45,983 nucleotides of DNA from Puniceicoccus vermicola (GCF_014230055.1 NZ_JACHVA010000016.1:1-45983); one strand, 5' to 3'. Positions 1-8,940 are shown, counted from the stretch's first letter. Notes: generated from the letters alone by a model not told the origin. Translations and numbers: made by a program.

Positions 1-330
1 CTTTCTCTTCTCCACCGCAAAAGACCTACTCGGCAATCCAGCCATAGTAGTGAGAGCTTCCAGCTCTCTCTCGTCCTACGCAAATCGAGAGCAGGGATGC
101 TCTCGCTACTTTCTCCTCTCCAACGCAAAAGGACTACCCGGCAACCCAGCCAAAGTAGTGAGAGCTTCCAGCTCTCGCTCGTCCTACGCAAATCGAGAGC
201 AGGATGCTCTCGCTACTTTCTCTTCTCCAACGCAAAAGACCTACCGGGCTACCCAGCCATAGTAGTGAGAGCTTCCAGCTCTCTCTCTCCCACGCAAATC
301 GAGAGCAGGATGCTCTCGCTACTTTTTCTC
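1..330. repeat. REPIN-like repeat array 1a (three units)
   Basis: Three near-identical units begin at about 47, 155 and 262, a period of 107-108 bp. Each unit holds two facing palindromes: GAGAGCT-tcc-AGCTCTC near its left end and GAGAGCA-gga-TGCTCTC near its right end. The outer edges read GTAGTGAGAGC and GCTCTCGCTAC, inverted copies with one mismatch, so the two palindromes face each other as in a REPIN. The ~42-bp stretch between units is also conserved. The array ends about 110 bp before the RAYT gene start. No protein coding is believed; open frames through it only reflect the repeat. Confidence 0.85.
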
Positions 331-438
331 GTCCTCTGTCAAAGAGATTGCCTTGGGCCCCAAAAGCTCCTTAAAAGGATCAAAATCAATTTTCCGACCA
401 CCTCCTCTCTGGCTGGAAACAAATTCCCCCTCTTTCGA

Positions 439-1059
439 ATGAGCGAACAAGATCCCCTCTCTGATCCGTCCTCGTCGGAATGGGCATTCTTCAATCCTCG
501 CGACGAGATCGACATATACTCAGGGCGTGCCCTTCCCCACTGGGGCCAAGCGAACGTCTGGTATTTCATCACATTCCGCCTTTTTGACGCTCTTCCCGAG
601 TCAGTGATCGAAGAGATCCACCGCCAACGGGAACATTGGCGACGCACTCACGACCTCGACCACCTTTCGGCGGAGGATTTGGCGGAATATCACCATCTAT
701 TTTCTGAACGCTACGAGAAGCTCCTTCATGCCGGAAACGGTTCCTGCCTCCTTCGGAAACGAGAGAATGCCCTGATCGTCGAAAACGCTTTTCAGCACTT
801 CGCCGGCCAGCGCTATGACTTGGATGAATATGTGATCATGCCCAACCACGTCCATGTTCTCGCCAAACCCTGTCCAGGCTTCCCACTCCGGGAGATTGTC
901 CACTCCTGGAAATCCTACACCGCGAACCAGATCAACCAACAATCCCAACGATCTGGACAACTCTGGCAGCACGAATCCTACGACCACATCGTTCGCAACG
1001 AATCCGCTCTGCAGGCAATTCGCCGCTACATTCGTGATAACCCCCGGCAACGGAGATGA
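439..1059 (+). CDS. REP-associated tyrosine transposase (RAYT, Y1_Tnp family)
   Basis: A 206-aa single-strand DNA transposase of the IS200/IS605-like Y1 family. The HUH motif is seen in MPNHVHVL at residues 134-141 (His137, His139) and the likely catalytic tyrosine is Tyr160 in SYTANQ. The N-terminal part (FNPRDEIDIYS, then a LPHW-type motif and FITFRL) is typical of chromosomal RAYTs. I chose ATG 439 because the open frame upstream of it runs through repeat DNA. Known RAYTs act on REP palindromes in their own genome. This gene lies between two blocks of REPIN-like repeats (about 47-325 and 1104-1560), which makes them its likely substrate. The frame is intact. It is probably a single-copy domesticated gene, not a mobile element; that is inference. 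Confidence 0.88.
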   Translation: MSEQDPLSDPSSSEWAFFNPRDEIDIYSGRALPHWGQANVWYFITFRLFDALPESVIEEIHRQREHWRRTHDLDHLSAEDLAEYHHLFSERYEKLLHAGNGSCLLRKRENALIVENAFQHFAGQRYDLDEYVIMPNHVHVLAKPCPGFPLREIVHSWKSYTANQINQQSQRSGQLWQHESYDHIVRNESALQAIRRYIRDNPRQRR

Positions 1060-1103
1060 ATGAGAGGTTCGGGCTTTTCGATTTCTTTTCCAGCGTGAAT
1101 CGA

Positions 1104-1560
1104 ATCGAGAGCTAGAAGCTCTCGCTACTTTCTCTTCTCCACCGCAAAAGGCCTACCGGGCAATCCAGCCAAAGTAGTGAGAGCTTCTAGCTCTCTCTCT
1201 TCCAGCGCAAATCGAGAGCAGGATGCTCTCGCTACTTTCTCTTCTCCACCGCAAAAGACCTACTCGCCAATACAGCCAAAGTAGTGAGAGCTTCGAGCTC
1301 TCTCTCCTCCTACGCGAATCGAGAGCAGGATGCTCTCGCTACTTTCTCTTCTCCAACGCAAAAGACCTACCGGGCAAACCAACCATAGTAGTGAGAGCTT
1401 CCAGCTCTCTCTCGTCCAGCGCAAATCGAGAGCGGGATGCTCTCGCTACCTTCTCTTCTCCAACGCAAAAGGCCTGCCGGGCAATCCTGCCATAGTAGTG
1501 AGAGCTTCCAGCTCTCTCTCTTCCAGCGCGAATCGAGAGCAGGATGCTCTCGCTACTTTC
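1104..1560. repeat. REPIN-like repeat array 1b (half unit plus four units)
   Basis: A solitary palindrome (GAGAGCTAGAAGCTCTC, about 1104-1120) is followed by four full units starting at about 1174, 1281, 1388 and 1495, an exact 107-bp period. The units match the array on the other side of the RAYT gene, with small changes in the left hairpin loop (ttc-tag or ttc-gag instead of ttc-cag). Inter-unit sequence is conserved too (tctcttctccaacgcaaaag and so on). The array stops about 75 bp before the 3' end of the tRNA gene. Confidence 0.85.
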
Positions 1561-1632
1561 TCCCGCGGTGGGAATGGGCACAAAAAAGCCCGTCCTTGCG
1601 AAAGGGGACAGGCTCAATTGAAAATTCAAAAA

Positions 1633-1709
1633 TGGCACGCGGCAAGGGAGTCGAACCCCTAACCTCCTGATCCGTAGTCAGGTGCTCTATCCAATTGAGC
1701 TAGCCACGC
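1633..1709 (-). tRNA. tRNA-Arg (anticodon ACG)
   Basis: Read on the minus strand, a complete cloverleaf: acceptor GCGTGGC pairing with GCCGCGT (with G-U pairs at 1-72 and 4-69), D arm GCTC-AATTGGATA-GAGC, anticodon stem CCTGA/TCAGG enclosing CTACGGA (anticodon ACG), a five-base variable loop, and T arm AGGGG-TTCGACT-CCCTT. The 3' CCA is encoded. The ACG anticodon, read as ICG after deamination, decodes the CGN arginine codons CGU, CGC and CGA. The gene stands alone between the repeat array and pgsA. Confidence 0.96.
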
Positions 1710-1891
1710 ACGAAGGAAAGAGAGAAGAAAATGCAGCGGAGAACGGAGTGTCAAGCTTTCGGGGAGGGAAATCTGGATTTTTCGTTCGGAGGGCCCAATC
1801 TCCCCGATTCGGCGCACGGATCCCGACCGGATTGACCGCACTTCGACCTCGCCAATCCCGTTGCATTTTCCCTTTGGCTTATCATATTTTG

Positions 1892-1898
1892 AAAGGAG
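1892..1898 (+). promoter_or_regulatory. Shine-Dalgarno directly abutting the pgsA start
   Basis: AAAGGAG lies immediately before ATG 1899 with no spacer, where five to nine bases are usual. A CTG six bases downstream, in frame, would have normal spacing. The first residues from ATG 1899 (MSLPN-LMTLSRI) match the usual PgsA start, so I keep 1899. Confidence 0.5.
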
Positions 1899-2501
1899 AT
1901 GAGTCTGCCGAACCTAATGACGCTGTCCCGCATCCCGTTTTTGTTTATCATTACGGTGTGCCTCCTTCTGCCCTCGCCCGGGCCGATTCTCGCTTTGATC
2001 TTCTTCATCATCGCAGCCCTGACCGATTGGGCTGACGGTTGGATCGCCCGCCGATCCGGCATGGTCTCTGACTTCGGGAAGCTCATGGACGCCCTCGCCG
2101 ACAAGATTTTGATGGTCGGGATGCTGGTCGTTGTTCTTTCCGTAAATCTCCTGCCTACTTGGACCCTTTTCTTCGTCCTGCTGACAATCACCCGCGAATT
2201 CTGGATCACGGGGCTCCGCCTCGTCGCAGCAGCCCGAGGAGTCGTTCTCGCCGCCGAGAAATTGGGTAAATACAAGACCGTCTTTCAAATCATCTCCATC
2301 GCCTTCCTCCTCCTCTCGAAGTCCATTGTTGTCGATTTTGGAGGAAGCCTCGATAGCGGATTCGCTTGGTTCTGCCACTGGGCCGGCATCCTCATCTTTC
2401 TCGCCGCGGCCGTATTAACCATCGTCTCCGGCACCGTCTACCTCTGGAAATATCGCTCCCTCATGGGAGACAGCACCCCTTCAAAGTCCGACAATGCGTG
2501 A
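1899..2501 (+). CDS. pgsA: CDP-diacylglycerol-glycerol-3-phosphate 3-phosphatidyltransferase
   Basis: A 200-aa integral membrane enzyme that joins glycerol-3-phosphate to CDP-diacylglycerol, the committed step of phosphatidylglycerol synthesis. The CDP-alcohol phosphatidyltransferase signature is complete: Asp43, then Asp46-Gly47, Ala50-Arg51, Gly60, Asp64 and Asp68, in the spacing D-x2-D-G-x2-A-R-x8-G-x3-D-x3-D. Several hydrophobic helices and the start LPNLMTLSRI are as expected, and length matches the family. It overlaps pgpA by 8 bp, so the two enzymes that act in succession are made together. Confidence 0.95.
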   Translation: MSLPNLMTLSRIPFLFIITVCLLLPSPGPILALIFFIIAALTDWADGWIARRSGMVSDFGKLMDALADKILMVGMLVVVLSVNLLPTWTLFFVLLTITREFWITGLRLVAAARGVVLAAEKLGKYKTVFQIISIAFLLLSKSIVVDFGGSLDSGFAWFCHWAGILIFLAAAVLTIVSGTVYLWKYRSLMGDSTPSKSDNA

Positions 2502-2991
2502 ACGACATCCAGCCTGGGGTTTGATTCCCCGAAACGTTATCCTGGGCGCCACCACCTTTGGTCCCATCGGCCAACTGAAAGCACCGGGCACTTGGGGCTC
2601 CGTAGTCGGGATTCTCCTTTTTACCCTCGTCTTCGCCTACTTGGCACCGATTCCCTACCTGCTGCTCAACCTCTTTCTGATCTTCCTCTCCGTCCCGCTC
2701 TGCGAGGAAGCCGAGATTCGTCTGGGTCGCCGCGATCCCGGATGCGTCATTCTCGATGAGTGTGTCGCGATTCCGGTCTGCTTCTTTGCGATTCCGTTTC
2801 ATCCGGGCGAGCCCGCATGGGCTTGGATACTCGGAGGATTCGCCCTCTTCCGCTTCTTCGACATTCTCAAACCCATCGGGATCTCCAAACTGCAGAAATT
2901 GCAGGGGGGCTGGGGCGTCGTCGCTGACGATGTCGCCGCCGCAGTCGCGACCAACATTGTCCTGCAAATCATTTTCGCCTTGGTTCATTGA
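2494..2991 (+). CDS. pgpA: phosphatidylglycerophosphatase A
   Basis: A 165-aa membrane phosphatase that removes the terminal phosphate from phosphatidylglycerophosphate to give phosphatidylglycerol. Family features seen: the early GTWGS motif near residue 32, a central acidic stretch ILDE (about residues 87-90), and a late motif WGVVADDVAAA ahead of the last hydrophobic segment. Length is normal for PgpA. ATG 2494 lies inside the end of pgsA (8-bp overlap), so translation is probably coupled. Confidence 0.93.
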   Translation: MRERHPAWGLIPRNVILGATTFGPIGQLKAPGTWGSVVGILLFTLVFAYLAPIPYLLLNLFLIFLSVPLCEEAEIRLGRRDPGCVILDECVAIPVCFFAIPFHPGEPAWAWILGGFALFRFFDILKPIGISKLQKLQGGWGVVADDVAAAVATNIVLQIIFALVH

Positions 2992-3085
2992 AGTCCCTGC
3001 AACTCCATTTCGCCACCATTGCTCCTAAAAAAGAGAAATCGCTCGACGATACTTTGCACCGAGTCCACATTCTGAAAAACATTCG

Positions 3086-3223
3086 ATGAACGATCAACAG
3101 GAGCCTAAAAACGAAGAAGTTTCCCCAGAGGTGAAGCGGAAAGCACAGCGAACCATCTGGATCCTCTATGGAGTGATGGCCATCATGATTCTCCTACCGT
3201 TCCTGATGCTGTTTTTCCGATGA
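3086..3223 (+). CDS. 45-aa single-span membrane protein, unknown function
   Basis: A small open frame with an acidic, charged N-terminus (MNDQQEPKNEE...) followed by one hydrophobic helix at about residues 24-44 (TIWILYGVMAIMILLPFLML) ending in Arg45. Its TGA stop overlaps the ATG of the PIN-TRAM gene in an ATGA junction (3220-3223), a classic translational-coupling layout, which is the main reason to believe it is a gene. The predicted orientation is N-terminus in the cytoplasm. No family is recognised; it may be a partner or leader for the downstream membrane protein. Confidence 0.6.
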   Translation: MNDQQEPKNEEVSPEVKRKAQRTIWILYGVMAIMILLPFLMLFFR

Positions 3224-4224
3224 ATCAGACCATCTTCATTATCCGGGTCTTTTTCTTCGGAATCTGCCTTCTCGGAAGCTGGCTGATCACTCTCACTTCG
3301 ACTGATTACGATACCGGCAAGGTTCTCTTTTTCGGGGCCTGCCTCGGGGCTCTGGTCATTCTCGTCGATATTTACCTCAAGGGATTTTCCCTGCGTGGGC
3401 TTTCCGCCCTGACCTTCGGTCTCGCGATCGGAGCGGTGATCGCTTGGATCATCGCCTCCTCCCCCCTCTTTGAACCGCTGAAATCCGATCCGGACCTCGC
3501 ACAGAATCTCATTCTCGTGCAAATGATTCTTTTCGTGGTCTTGATGTATCTGGGCGCAGTCATCGCCCTCCGGGGAAAGGACGAATTCAACCTCGTCATT
3601 CCTTACATGAAGTTCGTCCCCCACGACGTGCAAACCCCCTTGGCCCTGGTCGATACCAGTGCCCTCATCGACGGGCGAATCGTCCCGCTCTGTCGCTCCG
3701 GATTCTTTGGTCACGCGGTCGTCATCCCCAAGTTTGTCATCGCGGAGCTACAGATCATTGCGGATTCCGACGATGTTCAACGCAAGGCGCGTGGTCGTCG
3801 GGGGATTGAGGCTCTGAATCAACTCCGCGAGAATCAAGACATCGATCTTCGCGTCGAGTCTTCTGAAGTCGACAGCGAGGACAAGGTCGATGCCAAGCTG
3901 ATCTTCCTCGCCCGCTCTTTGAAGGCCAAGATTTTGACTACGGATTTCAACCTGGCCCGACTCGCCCAATTCGAAGGAGTCAATTGGCTGAACTTGAATG
4001 AACTCGCGGAATCACTCAACCCCGAGGTCCACATCGGCCTCTCACTCAGCATCGAATTGTTGAAACCGGGCAAGGATCCCGGGCAGGCCGTTGGCTACCT
4101 CAAAGACGGATCGATGGTCGTGGTCAATGAGGGCAAGCAATTCATTGGCGACCGCGTTCAAGCGGAGGTGATCAGCGTCGTGCCCACTTCCGGGGGCCGA
4201 ATGATCTTCGCCAAGATCAATTAG
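3220..4224 (+). CDS. membrane-anchored PIN and TRAM domain protein (YacL-like)
   Basis: A 334-aa protein with four hydrophobic segments in residues 5-125, a PIN-fold domain from about 140 to 255 and a TRAM domain at about 270-334. PIN acidic residues are visible: Asp in LVDTSALIDGR, Glu in FVIAELQ, and Asp in ILTTDFNLA. This matches the YacL/PilT-N family found in many bacteria, with a putative metal-dependent nuclease domain tethered to the membrane and an RNA-binding TRAM tail. The substrate is unknown. Its start overlaps the upstream 45-aa gene by 4 bp, and its stop overlaps the stop of the convergent kinase gene (4221-4224), leaving no room for a conventional terminator. Confidence 0.85.
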   Translation: MNQTIFIIRVFFFGICLLGSWLITLTSTDYDTGKVLFFGACLGALVILVDIYLKGFSLRGLSALTFGLAIGAVIAWIIASSPLFEPLKSDPDLAQNLILVQMILFVVLMYLGAVIALRGKDEFNLVIPYMKFVPHDVQTPLALVDTSALIDGRIVPLCRSGFFGHAVVIPKFVIAELQIIADSDDVQRKARGRRGIEALNQLRENQDIDLRVESSEVDSEDKVDAKLIFLARSLKAKILTTDFNLARLAQFEGVNWLNLNELAESLNPEVHIGLSLSIELLKPGKDPGQAVGYLKDGSMVVVNEGKQFIGDRVQAEVISVVPTSGGRMIFAKIN

Positions 4225-5357
4225 TTTTCGTCGATATAGCGGCGAACCTCAAACGAGAATCGACTTCCCTCTCCCTCGCGGCTCTCCACTTTCAGCTGGC
4301 CGCCCATCTTCTCGATAAGGCTTTGGCATAGGATGAGGCCGACTCCAGCACCTTTCTCACTGCCCGTGCCGAGAGTGCTCTGCCTCTTATCGGGGTCGAA
4401 AAGAGAATCAATCCGCTCGGCAGTCATCCCAATTCCCTCATCGACGATACTCACCCGTACCGTGCCTTCGAGGATTTCTCCCATGACCGTCACTTGAGTC
4501 TCCGCATCGGAATACTTCACGGCATTCGAGAGCAAGTTGCGCAACACGGTCGCGAAGGCGTTCGACTGGCAGATTATCGCAGCGCCCTCGTCGATAGCGG
4601 AGACTAGCTTGACTCTTTTCTTCTCAAACAAGGGCAACAAGAGAGACTCAACCGAATGAAAGGCATCACCGAGCGAAAAGGGTACTTCCTTTTCCTCGTA
4701 ACCACCCGCTTCGTTGCGGGCCCAGACCAATACATCCTCAAAGAAAGAGGAAAGTCGCCGGGAAGAGTCCTCACAGGTCTTCACCATCTCAACCAAATCC
4801 CCTTTTTCGAGATCATCGGCATTTTCGAGGGCTTCCAGAAGGAGATTGTTCAATCCATAGAGCGGAGCCCGGACATCGTGCGAGAGGATGGAGAGAAAGC
4901 GTTGCTGATTCTCGATCACCCGTGACAGCTTCCGGTTGGCCGCACGAATATCGTCCTTGGCAAATTTAAGGGAGACCTGGCTCTTTACCCGGGCCAGCAC
5001 CTCGGGGATTTGAATCGGCTTCGTGATGTAGTCTACCCCTCCAGCGGTAAACCCCTGAAGGATGTCTTCCTTTTGGGTTTTGGCCGTCACGAAGATGACC
5101 TCGAGATCGGGCGCCAGTTTCGACTCCTTCAGTCGGCGACAGACCTCATATCCGTCCATTTCTGGCATCATCACGTCGAGAAGGACCAAGTCGGGTGGCG
5201 ACTCCTCGATCAATTCCAACGCTTCCGGTCCCGAGCTCGCGAGAGCGACATCATACCCGTTCTTGAACAGAGCATTTCCCAGAAGCTGCAAATTCCGGGG
5301 CTGATCGTCCACTAAGAGAATCACTGGCTTCCGGCCAAAGGCCAAATCCTTTTTCAT
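4221..5357 (-). CDS. receiver domain-histidine kinase protein
   Basis: A 378-aa cytoplasmic signalling protein with the receiver domain first (about residues 11-128; phospho-acceptor Asp61 in LLDVMMPEMDG, Asp17-Asp18, Lys113) followed by a HisKA-like helix pair with His160 in ILSHDVRAP and a HATPase domain (N box RNLLSNAVKYS, G boxes DEGIGM and GAGVGL). No transmembrane segment is seen. REC-HK proteins of this order usually take phosphate from another kinase. The ATG overlaps the stop of the 1171-aa hybrid kinase by 4 bp (5354-5357), so the two are co-translated and probably form one phosphorelay. The final output is not encoded nearby. Confidence 0.9.
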   Translation of the reverse strand: MKKDLAFGRKPVILLVDDQPRNLQLLGNALFKNGYDVALASSGPEALELIEESPPDLVLLDVMMPEMDGYEVCRRLKESKLAPDLEVIFVTAKTQKEDILQGFTAGGVDYITKPIQIPEVLARVKSQVSLKFAKDDIRAANRKLSRVIENQQRFLSILSHDVRAPLYGLNNLLLEALENADDLEKGDLVEMVKTCEDSSRRLSSFFEDVLVWARNEAGGYEEKEVPFSLGDAFHSVESLLLPLFEKKRVKLVSAIDEGAAIICQSNAFATVLRNLLSNAVKYSDAETQVTVMGEILEGTVRVSIVDEGIGMTAERIDSLFDPDKRQSTLGTGSEKGAGVGLILCQSLIEKMGGQLKVESREGEGSRFSFEVRRYIDEN

Positions 5358-8300
5358 CGGACAACCCCCTCTTTCGGCGAATCCATGGACGACTCCGCCT
5401 TTAACCGAATCTCCTCAATCACAGAGGGAAACAGCTCCATCGACTCTTTTAGTTTGCTCACATCAAATAGACTGATCCAATGCTGGAGCTTTTCGGCGTA
5501 AATGACCAGCTCAGGTGAACCGAATTCTTGTCCATCCTGAACCATGTGATTTGCGGCCTGAAGAATGGGCTCGATCCGGAAGCGCTTGCGCAAGCGGTCC
5601 CATTCCGAGAGGTATTCCACCTCCAGTTTTTGGACAAGCTCCGCGAGTCGGTCCGGGTCAGACGAAGCCGATCGCTCCGACTGGGGCTCGTCGGCAACCT
5701 TTTTCACGGTCTCCGGTCCCTCCAGAGCCTTTTCTTCGTCTGGCTTGGATTTCACCCTCAGGAAGCGACTCAAGACGCTCCGCAATGTTCCTTGCGACAC
5801 GGGCTTGACCAGAATATCATCGAATCTGGCCGTCTCCGAGATTTTCCGCGCTTTCGAGAGGTCCAAAGCCGTGCAGGCCACAATCGGTAGGCCGTCATAC
5901 TCCTTCCTCTCGTGAATTCTCTCAGCGGTTTCCCCTCCAGACAGGCCAGGCATCAAAATATCGAGAAGAATCAGGTCTGGACGCGCCTCTTTCAATTTCT
6001 CCAGACACTCCTCTCCGTCGGCAGCTTCACGGACCTCAATCCCGAGCGTCCCCAAAGAGGCTACCAAAACTCGACGGTTCAATGGATTGTCGTCCACCAC
6101 GAGAACCTTTCTCCCCGAGTAAACTTGCTCACTTTCCCTCTCCCCATTCCCAGAATTCGAGGCCGGCCTTAGAGTCTGAAGGACCGAAACCCCCTGCAGA
6201 TCGACAACAAACGAACTGCCCCGCCCCAAAGCACTGCTCAAAGAGAGAGTTCCCTTCATCATCTTGACAAGCCGCGAGGTGATCGACAGCCCCAAGCCCG
6301 TCCCGCCGTAGACTTTCTGCTTCTGCCCACGAGACTGCTCAAAGGGCTCGAAAATATTCTTCTGGTCCTCCTTCTCGATGCCGATTCCGGTGTCCGAGAC
6401 CTCGATCTTCAAATCGACACGATGCGGAGAAGACTCACTGGGAGCGCAGGATACCCGGAGTTCGACCCGGCCCTTATGAGTGAACTTCACGGCATTGCCC
6501 AACAGGTTGAAAATGATCTGCCGGATCCGAGCCTCATCGAGGACCAGCTGGGCAGGAATCTCCGGAGAGATCTCCGACTCCAAAGTGATCCCCTTCTCTT
6601 CGCAACGGACTTCGAAGATGTTCAACATATCCTGGATGAGGTCTCCCAGAGAGATCGGCTCATACTGCAGTGACATCTTCCCGGCTTCAATTTTCGAGAG
6701 GTCGAGCAGATCGTTGATCAGAGCCAGGAGAGTCTTGCCGCTGGAACGGATCGCCCGGAGAAACTCCACAAGCTCCGGATCGGTGATCTCCGCTTCGATC
6801 AACTCGGCAAATCCGAGAATCGCGTTCATCGGGGTGCGAATTTCATGAGACATATTCGCCAAAAACTCAGTTTTCGAGCGATTCGCCTGCGAAGCCTCTT
6901 CAGCCATTTCCTGGGCGTGGCGAATCGCCTCTCCCAGCTCGTGGTTGGTCTTCTCCGTTTCGTCCTTCGCCTCAATGAGGTCACGCTGCAGGCGAACGGT
7001 TTCCACCAAGCCAGCCAGCCCCGAGCCCACGATTTCCAAGAGGGAGATATCTCCCGCGGACCACTCACGACTTTCCTCCCGCATCTCGGCGCCCATGATT
7101 CCCCACCAGATATCCCGCAGATGAATCGGCACCAGCAACAGTGAGCGAACGCCTCGAGAACGCATATATTCCTGCTCTTCCGGAGAGCAATGATCCCGGA
7201 TCACCGATACACTTTTGCCTGAGCGCAGATCCTCGGACCAGCGAATGGGTTCGATTAGATGCGATTGACGATTTTCCAGACCCAGATTCACCGAAGGAGC
7301 CTCTTCCCGCGTCCAGCAACAAACCTGATGGGTGTCGACACTCTCACCCTGCCGATCGATCCCGACCTTTTCCGATACACAGATTCGATCTGCCGCGAAC
7401 ACCGATGCGACCGAACTGATCGCTTCGCGAATCCCCGTCTCCATGTCAGAGGAGGTGATCAGCTCGACAAGAGCATTAGACGCCACCCGGAGGCGTTTAT
7501 CACGCCGCTCGAGAGCCCGTGTCGCTTCATCCCGCCGACCCGCGTTGCGAACCACACAGAAATGAGCGTCCGTCTCCCCCCAGCGACCGTTTGTAATCTG
7601 CACCTCGGCCCGCATGATTCCATACTCCTTCTTGAGAAACTGAGCGGAGCAGAGGGGCAAATTTCCTGAGATCAGGTCGACAAAATTCTCCCGCACCAAG
7701 TCCCTCGCCCCTTCGGGAATGAGGTCGAGCAAACTGGTGCCGAGTATATCTTCACGCTCATAACCAAGCTCACTCCCGACGACATCGTTGATGTAAACGA
7801 TCCCGTAATTGACATCGAGAATGAAGATCATCTCGTCAATTGAGTTAATCAAAGTGCTCAAATTTCGCTGACCGGCCCGATAAAATGATTCGGACTCGAT
7901 CCGATCCAACGCACCCTGAGCCTGGATCTCCAACTGATCAATCGCCTCCATCACAACCTCTGGAGCATAGTTGCGCCCAAGCGAACCGACCCACACACAA
8001 CCGGCGACTTCTCCGCTACGAATGATCTGCAACTCGGTCACGGACATGGGTCCACTAAGCTTTTTCCCCAGCAGCTTCTCTAATTCCGTTTCATCGTAAT
8101 AAAAAAGAGAAGTCTGACCTTTTTCTCGACTGAGAGTCTGTAGAACATCCAGCTCCTTGGGTAGGTTCCGCGAAAAAATCCGGTGAAGGTTCGGTTCTCC
8201 GTCCTTTTTGGCAAACACTGCGGAAAACTCAAATTCCGAGAGGCGCACCAATCCATCGGCCAAAGCCTGGAGGATCCCATCCGATGAATAGACCTCTCCA

Positions 8301-8869
8301 AACCGGACCGAAACCTCTTTCTCAATCTCCAGAACGAGTTCGGCCATCTTCTGCTGCTCAATGATCGAATCCGCTCCGGCAAAACGGAGAGCCCGCCCGT
8401 TGTTATCTCGCTCGAAAATCTTCCCCCGGGATAGGATCCAGACCCAAGAACCATTCTTCTTCCTGAGTCGGAACTCTGCCGAATAGGAGTCCGATTCCCC
8501 CACCATGTGCTGATACAGCGACTCGTTCTTCTTGGAAATGTCCTCTGGGTGAGTGATCGCACCAATAAAATCCAACCCCAACTCCTGGTGAGGTTCGTCA
8601 TAACCGAGGTGCGCCGCAAACCACTCGTGGTCGTAACTGAAGATGCCTTTATCGATGTCCCAATCCCAAAAACAAAGGCCCGTGCCCGCAAAAGCCCGGC
8701 CCAAGCGCTCGGCGTCCTCCTGGCGCGAAGCTGCCAGCATGCGACGACGCTCCACCTTAAGAGCGATAAAGACCAGCGCTCCCAGAATGGAGGCCAAGAC
8801 CAGCCCCACCAGGAACAAGACCCGTGGGTCCGTCCAGCTGACCTCAGTAATTGCAGAAAAATTGGGCAT
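5354..8869 (-). CDS. large hybrid sensor histidine kinase (PAS/GAF-HisKA-HATPase-REC)
   Basis: A 1171-aa protein with one transmembrane helix near the N-terminus (about residues 15-40) and almost no periplasmic part, so sensing is probably cytoplasmic. In order: PAS at about 55-175, a divergent GAF-like region at 180-320, a second PAS at 335-450, a GAF at 465-640, HisKA with His675 in NMSHEIRTPMN, HATPase at about 790-905 (GTGLGLSI box present), REC at about 930-1045 with Asp970 in LLDILMPG, and a helical tail at about 1080-1160. That tail resembles the domain ending many Bacteroides-type hybrid kinases. It lies upstream of, and overlaps by 4 bp, the receiver-kinase gene. The ligand cannot be read from sequence. 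Confidence 0.92.
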   Translation of the reverse strand: MPNFSAITEVSWTDPRVLFLVGLVLASILGALVFIALKVERRRMLAASRQEDAERLGRAFAGTGLCFWDWDIDKGIFSYDHEWFAAHLGYDEPHQELGLDFIGAITHPEDISKKNESLYQHMVGESDSYSAEFRLRKKNGSWVWILSRGKIFERDNNGRALRFAGADSIIEQQKMAELVLEIEKEVSVRFGEVYSSDGILQALADGLVRLSEFEFSAVFAKKDGEPNLHRIFSRNLPKELDVLQTLSREKGQTSLFYYDETELEKLLGKKLSGPMSVTELQIIRSGEVAGCVWVGSLGRNYAPEVVMEAIDQLEIQAQGALDRIESESFYRAGQRNLSTLINSIDEMIFILDVNYGIVYINDVVGSELGYEREDILGTSLLDLIPEGARDLVRENFVDLISGNLPLCSAQFLKKEYGIMRAEVQITNGRWGETDAHFCVVRNAGRRDEATRALERRDKRLRVASNALVELITSSDMETGIREAISSVASVFAADRICVSEKVGIDRQGESVDTHQVCCWTREEAPSVNLGLENRQSHLIEPIRWSEDLRSGKSVSVIRDHCSPEEQEYMRSRGVRSLLLVPIHLRDIWWGIMGAEMREESREWSAGDISLLEIVGSGLAGLVETVRLQRDLIEAKDETEKTNHELGEAIRHAQEMAEEASQANRSKTEFLANMSHEIRTPMNAILGFAELIEAEITDPELVEFLRAIRSSGKTLLALINDLLDLSKIEAGKMSLQYEPISLGDLIQDMLNIFEVRCEEKGITLESEISPEIPAQLVLDEARIRQIIFNLLGNAVKFTHKGRVELRVSCAPSESSPHRVDLKIEVSDTGIGIEKEDQKNIFEPFEQSRGQKQKVYGGTGLGLSITSRLVKMMKGTLSLSSALGRGSSFVVDLQGVSVLQTLRPASNSGNGERESEQVYSGRKVLVVDDNPLNRRVLVASLGTLGIEVREAADGEECLEKLKEARPDLILLDILMPGLSGGETAERIHERKEYDGLPIVACTALDLSKARKISETARFDDILVKPVSQGTLRSVLSRFLRVKSKPDEEKALEGPETVKKVADEPQSERSASSDPDRLAELVQKLEVEYLSEWDRLRKRFRIEPILQAANHMVQDGQEFGSPELVIYAEKLQHWISLFDVSKLKESMELFPSVIEEIRLKAESSMDSPKEGVVR

Positions 8870-8940
8870 AGCGCATCAAAGGGGACCAACCCTTTTGCGA
8901 AAGAAATGCTAGACGGTGGGCCCCCTCTGGCAATGCCAAT

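Noticed and set aside
1-1560. Regular 107-bp spacing suggestive of a CRISPR array
   Set aside because: The sequence between palindromes is conserved from unit to unit, the repeats are palindromic pairs, no cas genes are present, and a RAYT gene sits between the blocks.
4221-4224. Overlap of convergent stop codons as an antitoxin-like or antisense device
   Set aside because: A 4-bp convergent overlap is common in compact genomes and needs no special explanation.
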